Shown here piece by piece: positions 1 through 7,452 of a DNA stretch of 40,052 bases; position 1 is the first letter of the stretch, and every line of letters begins with the position of its first letter. A model generated the notes under the pieces. It was given only the letters and a program-made list of their open reading frames with translations. It had not been told where the DNA came from and did not search any database. The translations under genes were made by a program, and so were the position numbers. This stretch comes from Paludibacteraceae bacterium (lineage in GTDB: Bacteria; Bacteroidota; Bacteroidia; Bacteroidales; Paludibacteraceae): assembly GCA_016283095.1 (NCBI GenBank), contig JAEEMG010000049.1:1-40052 (forward strand), read 5' to 3'.

Positions 1-40
1 AAGGGGTGCTGATAAATACGTTTTTTTAGTGTTTTAATGC

Positions 41-352
41 CTATTTTTCGTCGTATTCATCCTTTCTCTTAGGATTTTTAGGGAACCACCCTTTTTTCAC
101 TCTCTTTTCTTGCTCAAAAACCTCAATGATCGACCAGAAACATGAGACTGCGAAAACGCCTAAAAGGGCAGACGCTAATGTGTTCTCAAGCACTAAACTT
201 CCTGCTACTCCTAATGTGCCGACGATGGGAAACCACCACCAACATTTTTTTGCCCCGAAATAGTATTCTGCTTTGATCACTATCGGGTGGAAAAGTCCAA
301 TACACAAGAATGTGCAGATGCCTATGAGTAGGCCTTCAAAATTAAAATCCAT
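41..352 (-). CDS. DUF4491 family small membrane protein
   Basis: 103-aa protein that I recognise as the Bacteroidetes DUF4491 family; its function is unknown. Seen in the sequence: an N-terminal hydrophobic segment (about residues 8-28), a conserved FHPIVIKAEYYFG stretch directly after it, a second and third hydrophobic segment (about 40-58 and 60-78), and a basic cytoplasmic-looking tail containing KKGWFPKNPKRK. The length is normal for the family. It lies 26 bp downstream of the next gene on the same strand and may be cotranscribed with it. The inner-membrane location is inferred from hydrophobicity only. Confidence 0.85.
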   Translation of the reverse strand: MDFNFEGLLIGICTFLCIGLFHPIVIKAEYYFGAKKCWWWFPIVGTLGVAGSLVLENTLASALLGVFAVSCFWSIIEVFEQEKRVKKGWFPKNPKRKDEYDEK

Positions 353-378
353 ATTTGTTTTTGTCTATAATTTCGCAA

Positions 379-1185
379 TTATGCTTTCTTTTCGATTTTT
401 AGTTCTGTGACAGTACCTTCACTTCTCTCGAATACGAATATCCTGTCGAATCTGCTACGGTATTTATGGGTTAATGCTGTCCTGACATCGTCGGGATTAT
501 ACAGACTCGACATCAAGAAACTGTTTTGCACTATTATCAGCCATTGCTCATCGAGTGGGGCATAGTGCACAATTTTCTCGTCTTTGTCGTTGATCCTTCC
601 ACATACACTGGCTACACTCATTGGCTTCACTTTGGTGGAAATGCCTGCGTACCATAATCCTTCGTCATACCTGCCAGTCATGTTTTTGATGCGTATCATC
701 TCGATCTTGCTTGGCAGATTCGTGTCGCCATATTTGCTGCTTCTGTCTATTATGTACTCTTTGCCAGTGGACATTGGCACGTTGTCGAGCACGATTTTAG
801 AGATAGCTTCCGTGAATGCCAGTCGCATCAGCTGCGACGCTTTCTCTTTCGGCACACTCACTGATGGCCCGAGCTCGTTGGTGAAATGCACGTCGACAAC
901 CAACACCTGATCGCAAACTTTCTCTACTATCTGTTTGGCTCCGTTCATGATGTCGGTGAGAAAATCTTCGTGCGCGCGGAGGTTGAAGTCTCTGTCCTCT
1001 CTCTCATATTTCAATTCCGTCAACTCAATTCCGATCTTCTTTGATCCTGCACTGAGTATGAAGTCTGGACATTCACATTTCTCAAGCTCTCCTAGTGGAA
1101 ATGCAGTAAAACTCGAGCGGAACAGACGGATGATCGCCCATTCTCGCTGGTCTTTCTTGTATTGATTGAAACTTACATTTCCCAT
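379..1185 (-). CDS. Hypothetical protein with a PD-(D/E)XK-like motif
   Basis: 268-aa soluble protein that I do not recognise as a named family. There is no signal peptide or membrane segment. Near the N-terminus Pro40-Asp41 is followed, after a short strand and turn, by a strand IGIELTELK (residues 51-59). This arrangement (PD, then E54 with T56, or E57-x-K59) resembles the core of PD-(D/E)XK nuclease folds, so a nuclease-like role is possible but not shown. The rest is mixed alpha/beta with many charged residues. It sits between a DUF4491 gene and an M16 peptidase gene, all on the minus strand; 132 bp of repetitive sequence separates it from the peptidase. The start is the ATG ending at 1185, the only sensible one. 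Confidence 0.7.
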   Translation of the reverse strand: MGNVSFNQYKKDQREWAIIRLFRSSFTAFPLGELEKCECPDFILSAGSKKIGIELTELKYEREDRDFNLRAHEDFLTDIMNGAKQIVEKVCDQVLVVDVHFTNELGPSVSVPKEKASQLMRLAFTEAISKIVLDNVPMSTGKEYIIDRSSKYGDTNLPSKIEMIRIKNMTGRYDEGLWYAGISTKVKPMSVASVCGRINDKDEKIVHYAPLDEQWLIIVQNSFLMSSLYNPDDVRTALTHKYRSRFDRIFVFERSEGTVTELKIEKKA

Positions 1186-1196
1186 AGCTTTATGAT

Positions 1197-1224
1197 TTAA
1201 TGGTTGATGATTAATGGTTGATGG
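1197..1224. repeat. 14-bp tandem duplication between genes
   Basis: TTAATGGTTGATGA (1197-1210) is repeated directly as TTAATGGTTGATGG (1211-1224), a 13/14 match, upstream of the minus-strand gene ending at 379. It lies in a 132-bp gap (1186-1317) that also holds pyrimidine-rich low-complexity sequence with a repeated CACCGTC near 1300-1313. I see no gene in this gap. Confidence 0.7.
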
Positions 1225-1317
1225 TTCTTCCTCTCGGAAATTGACGTCTCATCACTATATCTCTAACCATTCACCTCTAACCTCTCATCTTCAATCATCC
1301 ACCGTCCACCGTCAACC

Positions 1318-4125
1318 TTATTTGTTCGGCTTCATCTTTATCTCCAGAAGGTTGCCTGCGTCAACAATAGTCTTCAGTGTCTGACGGATATCCTCTTTTG
1401 TGATCTTTGCAAGAGTCTCAGTGTATGTAGGATTGTCACACCAACTGTATTTTTCTAAATGTTCTAGCTGTCCTTTCCAATATCCATTTTCAAGGAGACT
1501 TTCCGCGAATGATTTCTGCAATGCCTCTTTAGCTTTCTGGAAATCGTCGTCACGGATTCCATCCTTGATGATCTTGTCTATCTCTTCCTTGATGATTCCA
1601 CTCAACAAAACCTCTTTCTCAGGATCTGTGTCGAATGCAATCTTCAAACTTGCGGATTGGTTTGGCACCACCGACATTGACTGTCTGACTGCCACTCCGT
1701 ATGTTCCTCCTTCTCTCTCTCTGCATGATTCCAGATAGCGGTAGTCGAGAACCGAGCGGAGAATCGCAAGCTGCAATTTGTTCTTCAGATTGTATTCCAT
1801 CTCAACCATATATGAGAAATAGTCGGCTGATTTAGGATTAGACAATGTCTTGCTGAATTCACATTTTGTGAAGCCGGATGGATGCTTTATTCCTCTGTCT
1901 ATCCAGCCTCTCTGCTTGCTCTTGGAAGATTTGATACCGCCAATATACGAAAGAATATCGTTTCTTACGCTATCTTCCGACAAATTTCCTACAAAAATGT
2001 AGGTGAATTTCTCAGGACAGTAGAACAACGACTTGTAAATCTTGATTGCGTCTGCTTCTTTGATCTCAGAAAGATTCTCTTTTTTAAATGGCATTGTATA
2101 GCTGTTTCTGCTCGACGACAACACCTGCACAGAGTCGCGGTAGTCGTTCATCGGGTCTGATGAACGGTTCTCTAAGACGGTCTCATATTGTGACATCAGC
2201 GACGCGTATGCTTCTGGATCTTTTCGCACAGATGTCTGAAGCAGGTATGTCAGTTGAAGCATCGTCTTGAAGTCTTTCATTGTGCTTCGTCCGGAAATCT
2301 TCGATTCGTACATGGCGATGGATGGTGAGACTGTGACATTCTTGCCTGCCAACGCTTTGTCCAACTGAGTGGCGTCGAACTCGCCGAGTCCATTGCTCTC
2401 GATGATATTGTCTGCAATCTTGGCAGAAGAAAGTTTGCTCAGATCGCCGACGGTGGAGATTCCTCCCTCACTAAACGCAGTCATCAAAATCTCGTCGTTT
2501 TTCAGATTTGTGGATTTGATGATGACTTTGGCTCCGTTTGACAGTGTCCACATCGTGTAGTCGAGTTTAGGATCGTGGTAAGTGTCCACAATTTTGCCCG
2601 GCTTTGGATCTTTCTTCACGAGTGGCTTGTTCTTTGCTTTGTCTATATATGGCGACGCTGCTAACTTCTCACGGTCTGCGATCAGTTGAGTCAACTGGTT
2701 TTCACTAGGCAGTGAGTTCTTGTCTTTGTCTGCGGCTGTCATCAGCACTGTGATCTGATTAGTGTTGAAATAATCCGCAAAACGTTTGTTCACAATGTCA
2801 GTAGTGATCGACGGAAGGATTTTTTTGATTGCGTTATATTCCCATTCTATTCCTGGAATAGGTTCGAATGTCGTGAAATTACGTTTGTATTCGCCAACGA
2901 AAGAGTTGTTTTTCGCTTTTGTCCTTTCTGCATAAGCTTTCTCGAAAGACGCGATGGTTGTCTCTTTTGCTCTGTATAGCTCACTCTCAGTGAATCCGTA
3001 GCGTCTCACCTGCTCAGCTAATGAAAGGATTTTTTCAGAAGCCTCCATGCAACGGTTGTCTTTCACGATGTACATTAGTTCATATCCGTCGCAACTTTTC
3101 ACTTGGCTTCCATACGACATTGAAGCATAGGAGAACGGACAGTTTTTCTCTTTTAGCACTTCGTCTATTCTCGCGTTCACCATTTTGCTGATCAGATTGT
3201 CGATGACGCTTGTGGTATATCCCACGATTGATGCGTATACTTCTGATGGCATGGCATCATGACGGTATGTGATGTTTCCAAGAGTGTATTTGGCTTCTGG
3301 ATCGGTAAGGATACAGACTTTGGTTGTGTCGAGTCTGTTCAGATCATACACTATGCGAGTCGCAGGATTGATTCTCTCTGGAATGTCTGCGAAAATCTCT
3401 TTTATCTTGTTCTCAACGTAGTCTACATCCACGTCGCCTACAATTATGATGCCCTGCAAATCAGGACGGTACCATTTGTTGTAGTAAGCACGAAGGGAAT
3501 CAGGATGGAAATGAAGAATGATGGCAGTGTCTCCGATAATGTCTCTTTTCGCATATTGAGACCCTTCATATAATATTTGGGATGATTTTTTCCACAGACG
3601 GCGGTCGGATGTGTTGCGAGTACGCCACTCCTCCAGGATCACACCTCTCTCTTTGTCAATCTCGTCGTCTTCACAAGAGATGAAGCTCGACCAATCGTGT
3701 AGGATTAGCAGACATGAGTCGACGATGCCGCTGCGGTATGTCGGCACAGCTTTTAGGTTGTATACGGTTTCGTCAAGGGAGGTGTAGGCGTTGATGTTCG
3801 CTCCGAATTTCACGCCGATCGTTTCAAGATAGTTGATGATTCCTTTGCCGGGATAGTTCTTTGTGCCGTTGAAAGCGATATGCTCGAGAAAGTGAGCGAG
3901 ACCATTCTGACTGTCCTCTTCGAGGATCGCACCCACATTCTGCACAATGTAGAAATCCGCGCGATCTTTTTCTGTCTCATTGTGACGGATATAATATGTC
4001 AGTTTGTTGTCAAGGATGCCATAGCGAAGAGACGGATCCATTGGCAATGGCTCAAATTTCTGTTGTGCAAAACATGTGAAAGCAGTGCTTAATGCCAAAA
4101 ATATGTTAAATAGTATCTTTCTCAT
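1318..4125 (-). CDS. M16 (pitrilysin/insulinase) family zinc metallopeptidase
   Basis: 935-aa secreted peptidase. Residues 1-20 form a signal peptide ending in CFA before QQK. The inverted zinc motif HFLEH is at residues 78-82 (zinc ligands H78 and H82, catalytic E81), and the distal zinc-binding Glu of the family falls in the DKERGVILEEW stretch around residue 160. The length fits a two-halved M16 protein: the N-terminal half carries the active site, and the C-terminal half (from about residue 510) has the usual inactive domains with a REGGTYGV motif. It should act in the periplasm or at the cell surface on short peptides; the substrate is not predictable. It has its own Bacteroidetes-type promoter element upstream. 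A divergent small secreted protein gene starts 156 bp away. Confidence 0.93.
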   Translation of the reverse strand: MRKILFNIFLALSTAFTCFAQQKFEPLPMDPSLRYGILDNKLTYYIRHNETEKDRADFYIVQNVGAILEEDSQNGLAHFLEHIAFNGTKNYPGKGIINYLETIGVKFGANINAYTSLDETVYNLKAVPTYRSGIVDSCLLILHDWSSFISCEDDEIDKERGVILEEWRTRNTSDRRLWKKSSQILYEGSQYAKRDIIGDTAIILHFHPDSLRAYYNKWYRPDLQGIIIVGDVDVDYVENKIKEIFADIPERINPATRIVYDLNRLDTTKVCILTDPEAKYTLGNITYRHDAMPSEVYASIVGYTTSVIDNLISKMVNARIDEVLKEKNCPFSYASMSYGSQVKSCDGYELMYIVKDNRCMEASEKILSLAEQVRRYGFTESELYRAKETTIASFEKAYAERTKAKNNSFVGEYKRNFTTFEPIPGIEWEYNAIKKILPSITTDIVNKRFADYFNTNQITVLMTAADKDKNSLPSENQLTQLIADREKLAASPYIDKAKNKPLVKKDPKPGKIVDTYHDPKLDYTMWTLSNGAKVIIKSTNLKNDEILMTAFSEGGISTVGDLSKLSSAKIADNIIESNGLGEFDATQLDKALAGKNVTVSPSIAMYESKISGRSTMKDFKTMLQLTYLLQTSVRKDPEAYASLMSQYETVLENRSSDPMNDYRDSVQVLSSSRNSYTMPFKKENLSEIKEADAIKIYKSLFYCPEKFTYIFVGNLSEDSVRNDILSYIGGIKSSKSKQRGWIDRGIKHPSGFTKCEFSKTLSNPKSADYFSYMVEMEYNLKNKLQLAILRSVLDYRYLESCREREGGTYGVAVRQSMSVVPNQSASLKIAFDTDPEKEVLLSGIIKEEIDKIIKDGIRDDDFQKAKEALQKSFAESLLENGYWKGQLEHLEKYSWCDNPTYTETLAKITKEDIRQTLKTIVDAGNLLEIKMKPNK

Positions 4126-4194
4126 TTCTCTTTTATGTTTAAAAACTTAAAAATGAAAATCAATGTTTTAACTCCTTTTTTTTGATTTTATCTA

Positions 4195-4202
4195 CAAATA
4201 TA
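4195..4202 (-). promoter_or_regulatory. Bacteroidetes -7 promoter element for the M16 gene
   Basis: On the minus strand these bases read TATATTTG, a perfect match to the Bacteroidetes TAnnTTTG element, about 70 bp upstream of the M16 start codon. No TTTG lies at the ideal upstream spacing (one lies 13 bp upstream), so the -33 element is weak or different. Confidence 0.55.
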
Positions 4203-4281
4203 CACAAAAATCCGACAAATTGGCACACTTTTTGTTGGTATTTTAGTGTAAGATTTAACAACTTTTTGCAACAAAAAATAA

Positions 4282-4584
4282 ATGAAAGCTGTTTTAAGAG
4301 CAATTTGTGCAATGATCATGATGTCTGGAGTTTCTGCTTATGCGGAAGCTACATCTGAAGATTTTTCTATAGCATCAGTGGAGAAGACATACGTAAAATG
4401 CACTATGAACGGTAAAGGTGAAAGAGTACCTAATTATTTTGTGGTGGTTAACGGTGTAGCTCACCAGACTGATTCTCGTACATTCTTCGAGATTAAGAAG
4501 GCAAGAAACGAGGAGAAAAAGAATTTTGCTAATCGTCAGCAGAATATCTCTGTAGATAAAGAAGAAAAGAGTAATACTCTTTAA
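4282..4584 (+). CDS. Small secreted protein of unknown function
   Basis: 100-aa protein that I do not recognise. An N-terminal hydrophobic stretch (residues 4-20) ending in SAYA-EA looks like a signal peptidase I site, so the mature protein would be about 80 residues, periplasmic or exported. The mature part starts with a beta-like section (VEKTYVKCTMNG, then VPNYFVVVNGVAHQTDS) and ends in a highly charged Lys/Glu/Gln-rich tail from residue 72. It holds one cysteine (residue 40). It is transcribed divergently from the M16 peptidase and is followed by a clear terminator, so it is probably monocistronic. The intact reading frame, signal peptide and terminator argue that it is a real gene. Confidence 0.7.
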   Translation: MKAVLRAICAMIMMSGVSAYAEATSEDFSIASVEKTYVKCTMNGKGERVPNYFVVVNGVAHQTDSRTFFEIKKARNEEKKNFANRQQNISVDKEEKSNTL

Positions 4585-4712
4585 TATATGTAAGACGTGA
4601 ATATTCGAAACTAAATGTTTCGTGGTTTACGGCTTTTGTTAATGTTTTTTGTTTGTCCTTAAATTAGAGGGTGGGTGTTTATGACTCATCCAGGTGTATT
4701 GCATTTATTTTT

Positions 4713-4747
4713 GTGACGGAGGATTTTTCCTTCGTCACCTTTGTTTT
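4713..4747 (+). terminator. Rho-independent terminator after the small secreted protein
   Basis: GTGACGGAGG (4713-4722) pairs with CCTTCGTCAC (4729-4738), a 10-bp stem with one G-T wobble and a 6-nt loop, followed by a T-rich tail. Confidence 0.75.
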
Positions 4748-4790
4748 TGGTATCTTATTTATATCCCGTCAGGCGTTTATATCATTAATA

Positions 4791-4810
4791 TAACGTGAGT
4801 TCGATGAATT
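4791..4810 (+). repeat. Left terminal inverted repeat of the IS982 relic
   Basis: Reads TAACGTGAGTTCGATGAATT and pairs with the right repeat at 5494-5513. The first 14 bases are identical to the reverse complement of the partner. Confidence 0.75.
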
Positions 4811-4999
4811 GTAATCTATAAATTATTTTTCATTTTCTGATCGAAATCCAACCTCCTTTTCTCATAAAAAGACGAAGTCTTTCTCTATGAACTTTTTCTC
4901 TCTGTGGTTTTGTTAAATTTTATGTGCTCGCCTACGGCTCGCACTAAAGAAGGGGTTAGGGCCAATATCAATCAAACATGGGCCCTTAACAATCCTCAT

Positions 5000-5409
5000 T
5001 TATGACACTCCAACTATCTTTTTGATTTCGTCTCTAAGTGGGGTGCTATAAACAAAACTAATCCCTGTACATTTCCCTAACAAAACTCTTTAATGAAAAT
5101 TGTCAAAGGAACCGCTACCTCTTTTTGAAGCTCAACGAACCTGTTGTACAAGACCAGTCTGGGAAACAACTTCTTGCAATGAACGGACACATATTCCAGA
5201 TAGAAGTGCTTTAGACATCTGAAACCAGAGGCATGGAACATGATTACAATAAGCATAACTTCAGCCTTTGATAAACGATTGTCTCTGTGGTACTTACGTT
5301 TCATGGCCTTTGTCATATCAATAGCATATTTTTTAACTATTGAATCAGAATATTTGCAGAAATCGTCTGCCAAACAGAAAATTTCTGTAACTTTGTCTTC
5401 GGTAAACAT
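5000..5409 (-). pseudogene. IS982-family transposase, frameshifted and truncated
   Basis: The first 110 codons (from the ATG at 5407-5409) translate to the N-terminal region of an IS982-type transposase, with recognisable stretches such as RKYHRDNRLSKAEVMLI, FHASGFRCLKHFYLEYV and YNRFVELQKEVAV. The frame stops at TAG (5077-5079). Shifting by one base at about 5085 restores the family sequence VLLGKCTGISFV-STPLR, so one base has been lost. In that continuation the Asp expected in the FVDSTPL motif (first acidic catalytic residue in this family) reads Tyr. After STPLR (5033) similarity ends and the frame stops at 5000. The gene is clearly dead. Confidence 0.85.
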
Positions 5410-5493
5410 GCAATAAAAGTTTGTGTGTTTTGTTTTTTGTCATTATAAATGATATGACTTTTATTGCTAATTGCCAAATAATCAATTAGTTAA

Positions 5494-5513
5494 ATTTCGT
5501 CGAACTCACGTTA
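5494..5513 (-). repeat. Right terminal inverted repeat of the IS982 relic
   Basis: On the minus strand this reads TAACGTGAGTTCGACGAAAT and matches the left repeat. It ends 11 bp before the start codon of the next plus-strand gene, so any promoter for that gene must lie within or across the element end. Confidence 0.75.
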
Positions 5514-5524
5514 AATAAAATATT

Positions 5525-6055
5525 ATGGCAAATATATGTTTAACTACATGGAAAGTATTGGGCAATAAAAGCCAACTAGACCAATTAAACACAAGTATTG
5601 AAAACGCAATGACTGAAGAGGGTTCCTTTTTAGATGTCGTTACTAATTTAGGGGGAACAGAAGAAGATATTTCAGATTGTCGATATGGTTATATCTCGGA
5701 AAATTCATTTGATGAATCAGGTCAAATACTAACGATATCACTGGAATCTGATTGGATTGAACCCACACAATTCAGACAATTTATACTCAGACAGTTTAAT
5801 GATATCACCATTTTATATTCATCAGAAGAACCAGAATGTGAATATTTTGAAACCAATGACAAGGATTCAAAATTTTTCCTTCATTTTAAATGTTTCGATG
5901 GGGAAGATATGGAATTCCGCACATTAGAAGAGGCTTGTGAATATTATGCTGGCACAACAGGGGAAGAAGTCCACACCATTGAAGAAATCAATGAATTATT
6001 GGATGATTCCGGAGAATGGAGACCATTTATGGAAGCTGCTGTTGTAGAGGATTGA
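5525..6055 (+). CDS. Acidic orphan protein, possibly Api92/DUF1281-like
   Basis: 176-aa soluble, strongly acidic protein with no signal peptide or membrane segment. The opening MANICLTTWKVLGNKSQLDQL followed by an alternating acidic alpha/beta pattern reminds me of the small ferredoxin-fold (Api92/DUF1281-like) proteins that begin MPNWC..N.L.V.G and occur in phages and mobile regions. That is pattern resemblance only, and function is unknown. The C-terminal part (EFRTLEEACEYYAGTTG then HTIEEINELLDDSGEW) looks helical. It starts directly after the right end of the IS982 relic, lacks a recognisable promoter of its own, and is surrounded by gene debris, which suggests acquired DNA. Confidence 0.6.
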   Translation: MANICLTTWKVLGNKSQLDQLNTSIENAMTEEGSFLDVVTNLGGTEEDISDCRYGYISENSFDESGQILTISLESDWIEPTQFRQFILRQFNDITILYSSEEPECEYFETNDKDSKFFLHFKCFDGEDMEFRTLEEACEYYAGTTGEEVHTIEEINELLDDSGEWRPFMEAAVVED

Positions 6056-6240
6056 GATTGTGTATAATGAATGTGTAAAACACAAATGCAACTTTCGATT
6101 TCTGTAGATGTTTAGGAATAAACAGAAGAAAAACAAAAATTTACAGGTAAGTATGATGTGTATGCATTAGATCCAAACCAACCAGACAATAAGGTGCTTG
6201 AGATGTTGGAGAAATTTGGATTTATGGAATTAGAAATAAT

Positions 6241-6351
6241 ATGATAAATCAAAACAAAAAACTTTCAATCCTAATCATCCTTCTCCTATCGTCGTTTCAG
6301 TTTGCGATGGTGGATGCGGTGTCGGTAGCTGCGAAGCAGCTGGGACAGTGA
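6241..6351 (+). pseudogene. 36-aa signal-peptide-like fragment
   Basis: Short ORF whose product is a Lys-containing start, a hydrophobic core (LSILIILLLSS) and a polar end VAAKQLGQ. It looks like the export signal of a longer protein that has lost its body, or possibly a small membrane peptide. Its ATG overlaps the stop of the upstream open fragment by four bases, the classic layout of translationally coupled genes. That suggests both are relics of one former operon. Confidence 0.3.
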
Positions 6352-6418
6352 CCATTCCCCCACCAAATCACATCTTTGTTTTTGCAGCCCTAATTTTCTT
6401 CATCCGACAAAATAATTC

Positions 6419-6426
6419 TATTTTTG
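6419..6426 (+). promoter_or_regulatory. Possible -7 element of the AAA-ATPase-like pseudogene
   Basis: TATTTTTG matches the Bacteroidetes TAnnTTTG element and lies 23 bp before the ATG at 6450. No clear TTTG element is seen upstream. Confidence 0.35.
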
Positions 6427-6449
6427 TATGTAAATCAATTCGAAAATAT

Positions 6450-7182
6450 ATGGACGGAAAGAAAATGAAAAAGATACCATACGGCAAATGTAACTTTGAA
6501 GACATCTGACTTCAAAACATGTATTATGTGGACAAGAGCCGTTATATAAGGGAGGTGGAAGATTCCAGCGATTTCTTTTCCTTCATCCGTCCGCTCCGTT
6601 TCGGCAAGAGCCTCTTCCTCTCCATGCTGGAGAACTATTACGATATGAACCGCAGGGAGAAGTTCGATGCTAAGGCAACTGGAGTTTTCCGCTCCCAATC
6701 AGGTGGTTCGTGAGCAGATGTATGATTCCATGCTTGAATCTTATAGGAATGAGGATTTACAATTACGGGACTGTGACGTGGAAGAGATGTGCATAGACAT
6801 GGCATTGAATGGTAATTGGCGTCCATTTTTCATAAAAATAGCGGATACGATTCGAAATTATTCGTCTAATCGTGACAAACAAAAAGGAGAGTCCTATGTA
6901 CATGGATTTACCTTCGCCAGTGTTTTGCGTAATAATTATTATCTGCCAATTTCGGAGAATTACAATGCCGCCGGTTATTCCGACGTCTACCTGCAACCCC
7001 GACTTGGCAACTATCCGGAGCTGCAGCACTCCTATATTGTGGAGTTCAAATACGTGAAGAGCAGTGAACCTGACAGCGAGGTGGAGGCGAAACGAGCTGC
7101 TGCAATAGAGCAAATCAACAACTACGCCCAGACTCCACAGGTGCGTGAGACCATCGGTCACACCATTTTCCCAATTTCATGA
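6450..7182 (+). pseudogene. AAA-ATPase-like / PD-(D/E)XK (DUF1703-type) pseudogene
   Basis: Remains of the abundant Bacteroidales family with an N-terminal AAA-ATPase-like domain and a C-terminal PDDEXK_9 nuclease-like domain (normally about 510-530 aa). From ATG 6450 the N-terminal part is read up to the degenerate Walker A region RPLRFGKS, interrupted by an in-frame TGA at 6507-6509, where CGA (Arg) would fit. At about 6670 the frame jumps by one and continues directly in the C-terminal domain (VVREQMYDSMLESYRNEDL, then SDVYLQP and EFKYVK, which carry the Asp and E-x-K of the nuclease motif). Roughly 250-300 central residues are missing, and the protein ends early at 7182 without the usual last ~40 residues. 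Three separate lesions make it non-functional. Confidence 0.85.
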
Positions 7183-7452
7183 CTATTCCCTTTTATAGTA
7201 AACACTATGCATGTGCAATATTAAATAAAAAGCTGAAGAAATGGAATTTAGTATAATTGAATTTTATTTTCCAGCTCTGTCGTTGATTTTAGCGATAAGG
7301 AAAACAAGTTTTTTTTCAGATACTCTGTCGAACGAAGCAATAGTGCCCCAGGATGAAGTCTCGGGATTAGCGACAACAATAATTTTTAATTTTAATTCAT
7401 TGTGTCCCATAAAAAATCAATATATTTGCAAAAACAAATTAAAGTATAAAAG
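7183..7452. other. Intergenic region upstream of nadC
   Basis: This 270-bp AT-rich gap follows the pseudogene. An open frame at 7241-7456 has no family resemblance and runs through the nadC promoter, so I do not treat it as a gene. The only feature supported is the nadC promoter near its 3' end. Confidence 0.5.
7399..7428 (+). promoter_or_regulatory. nadC promoter (Bacteroidetes type)
   Basis: ATTG (7399-7402) and TATATTTG (7421-7428) are spaced by 18 bp, close to the TTTG-N19-TAnnTTTG consensus. The start codon of nadC follows 25 bp later, giving a short 5' leader of roughly 15-20 nt. Confidence 0.6.

Larger units (their letters stand above)
4791..5513 (-). mobile_element. Decayed IS982-family element with terminal inverted repeats
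   Basis: Bases 4791-4810 and the reverse complement of 5494-5513 share the 14-bp sequence TAACGTGAGTTCGA and match at about 18 of 20 positions. They bracket a minus-strand IS982-type transposase remnant whose 5' end faces the right repeat, as expected for an intact element. The span is about 720 bp; intact IS982 elements are around 1 kb with a transposase near 290-300 aa, so the 3' part of the transposase is missing. The segment 4811-4999 has no recognisable coding sequence. It holds a small perfect hairpin (AAAGAC-GAA-GTCTTT, 4868-4882) and an imperfect palindrome at 4924-4944. I saw no clear target duplication. Confidence 0.7.
6056..6449. other. Gene debris without an intact gene
   Basis: A frame open from 6122 to 6244 encodes a plausible protein C-terminus (KYDVYALDPNQPDN ... 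FGFMELEII) but has no start codon. An ATG at 6109 begins MFRNKQKKNK in another frame and would join it if one base were shifted within the A-rich run 6129-6139. Its TGA overlaps the next ATG (ATGA, 6241-6244), which opens a 36-codon hydrophobic ORF. A TATTTTTG at 6419-6426 could be a promoter for the following pseudogene. I see nothing else in this stretch. Confidence 0.45.
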
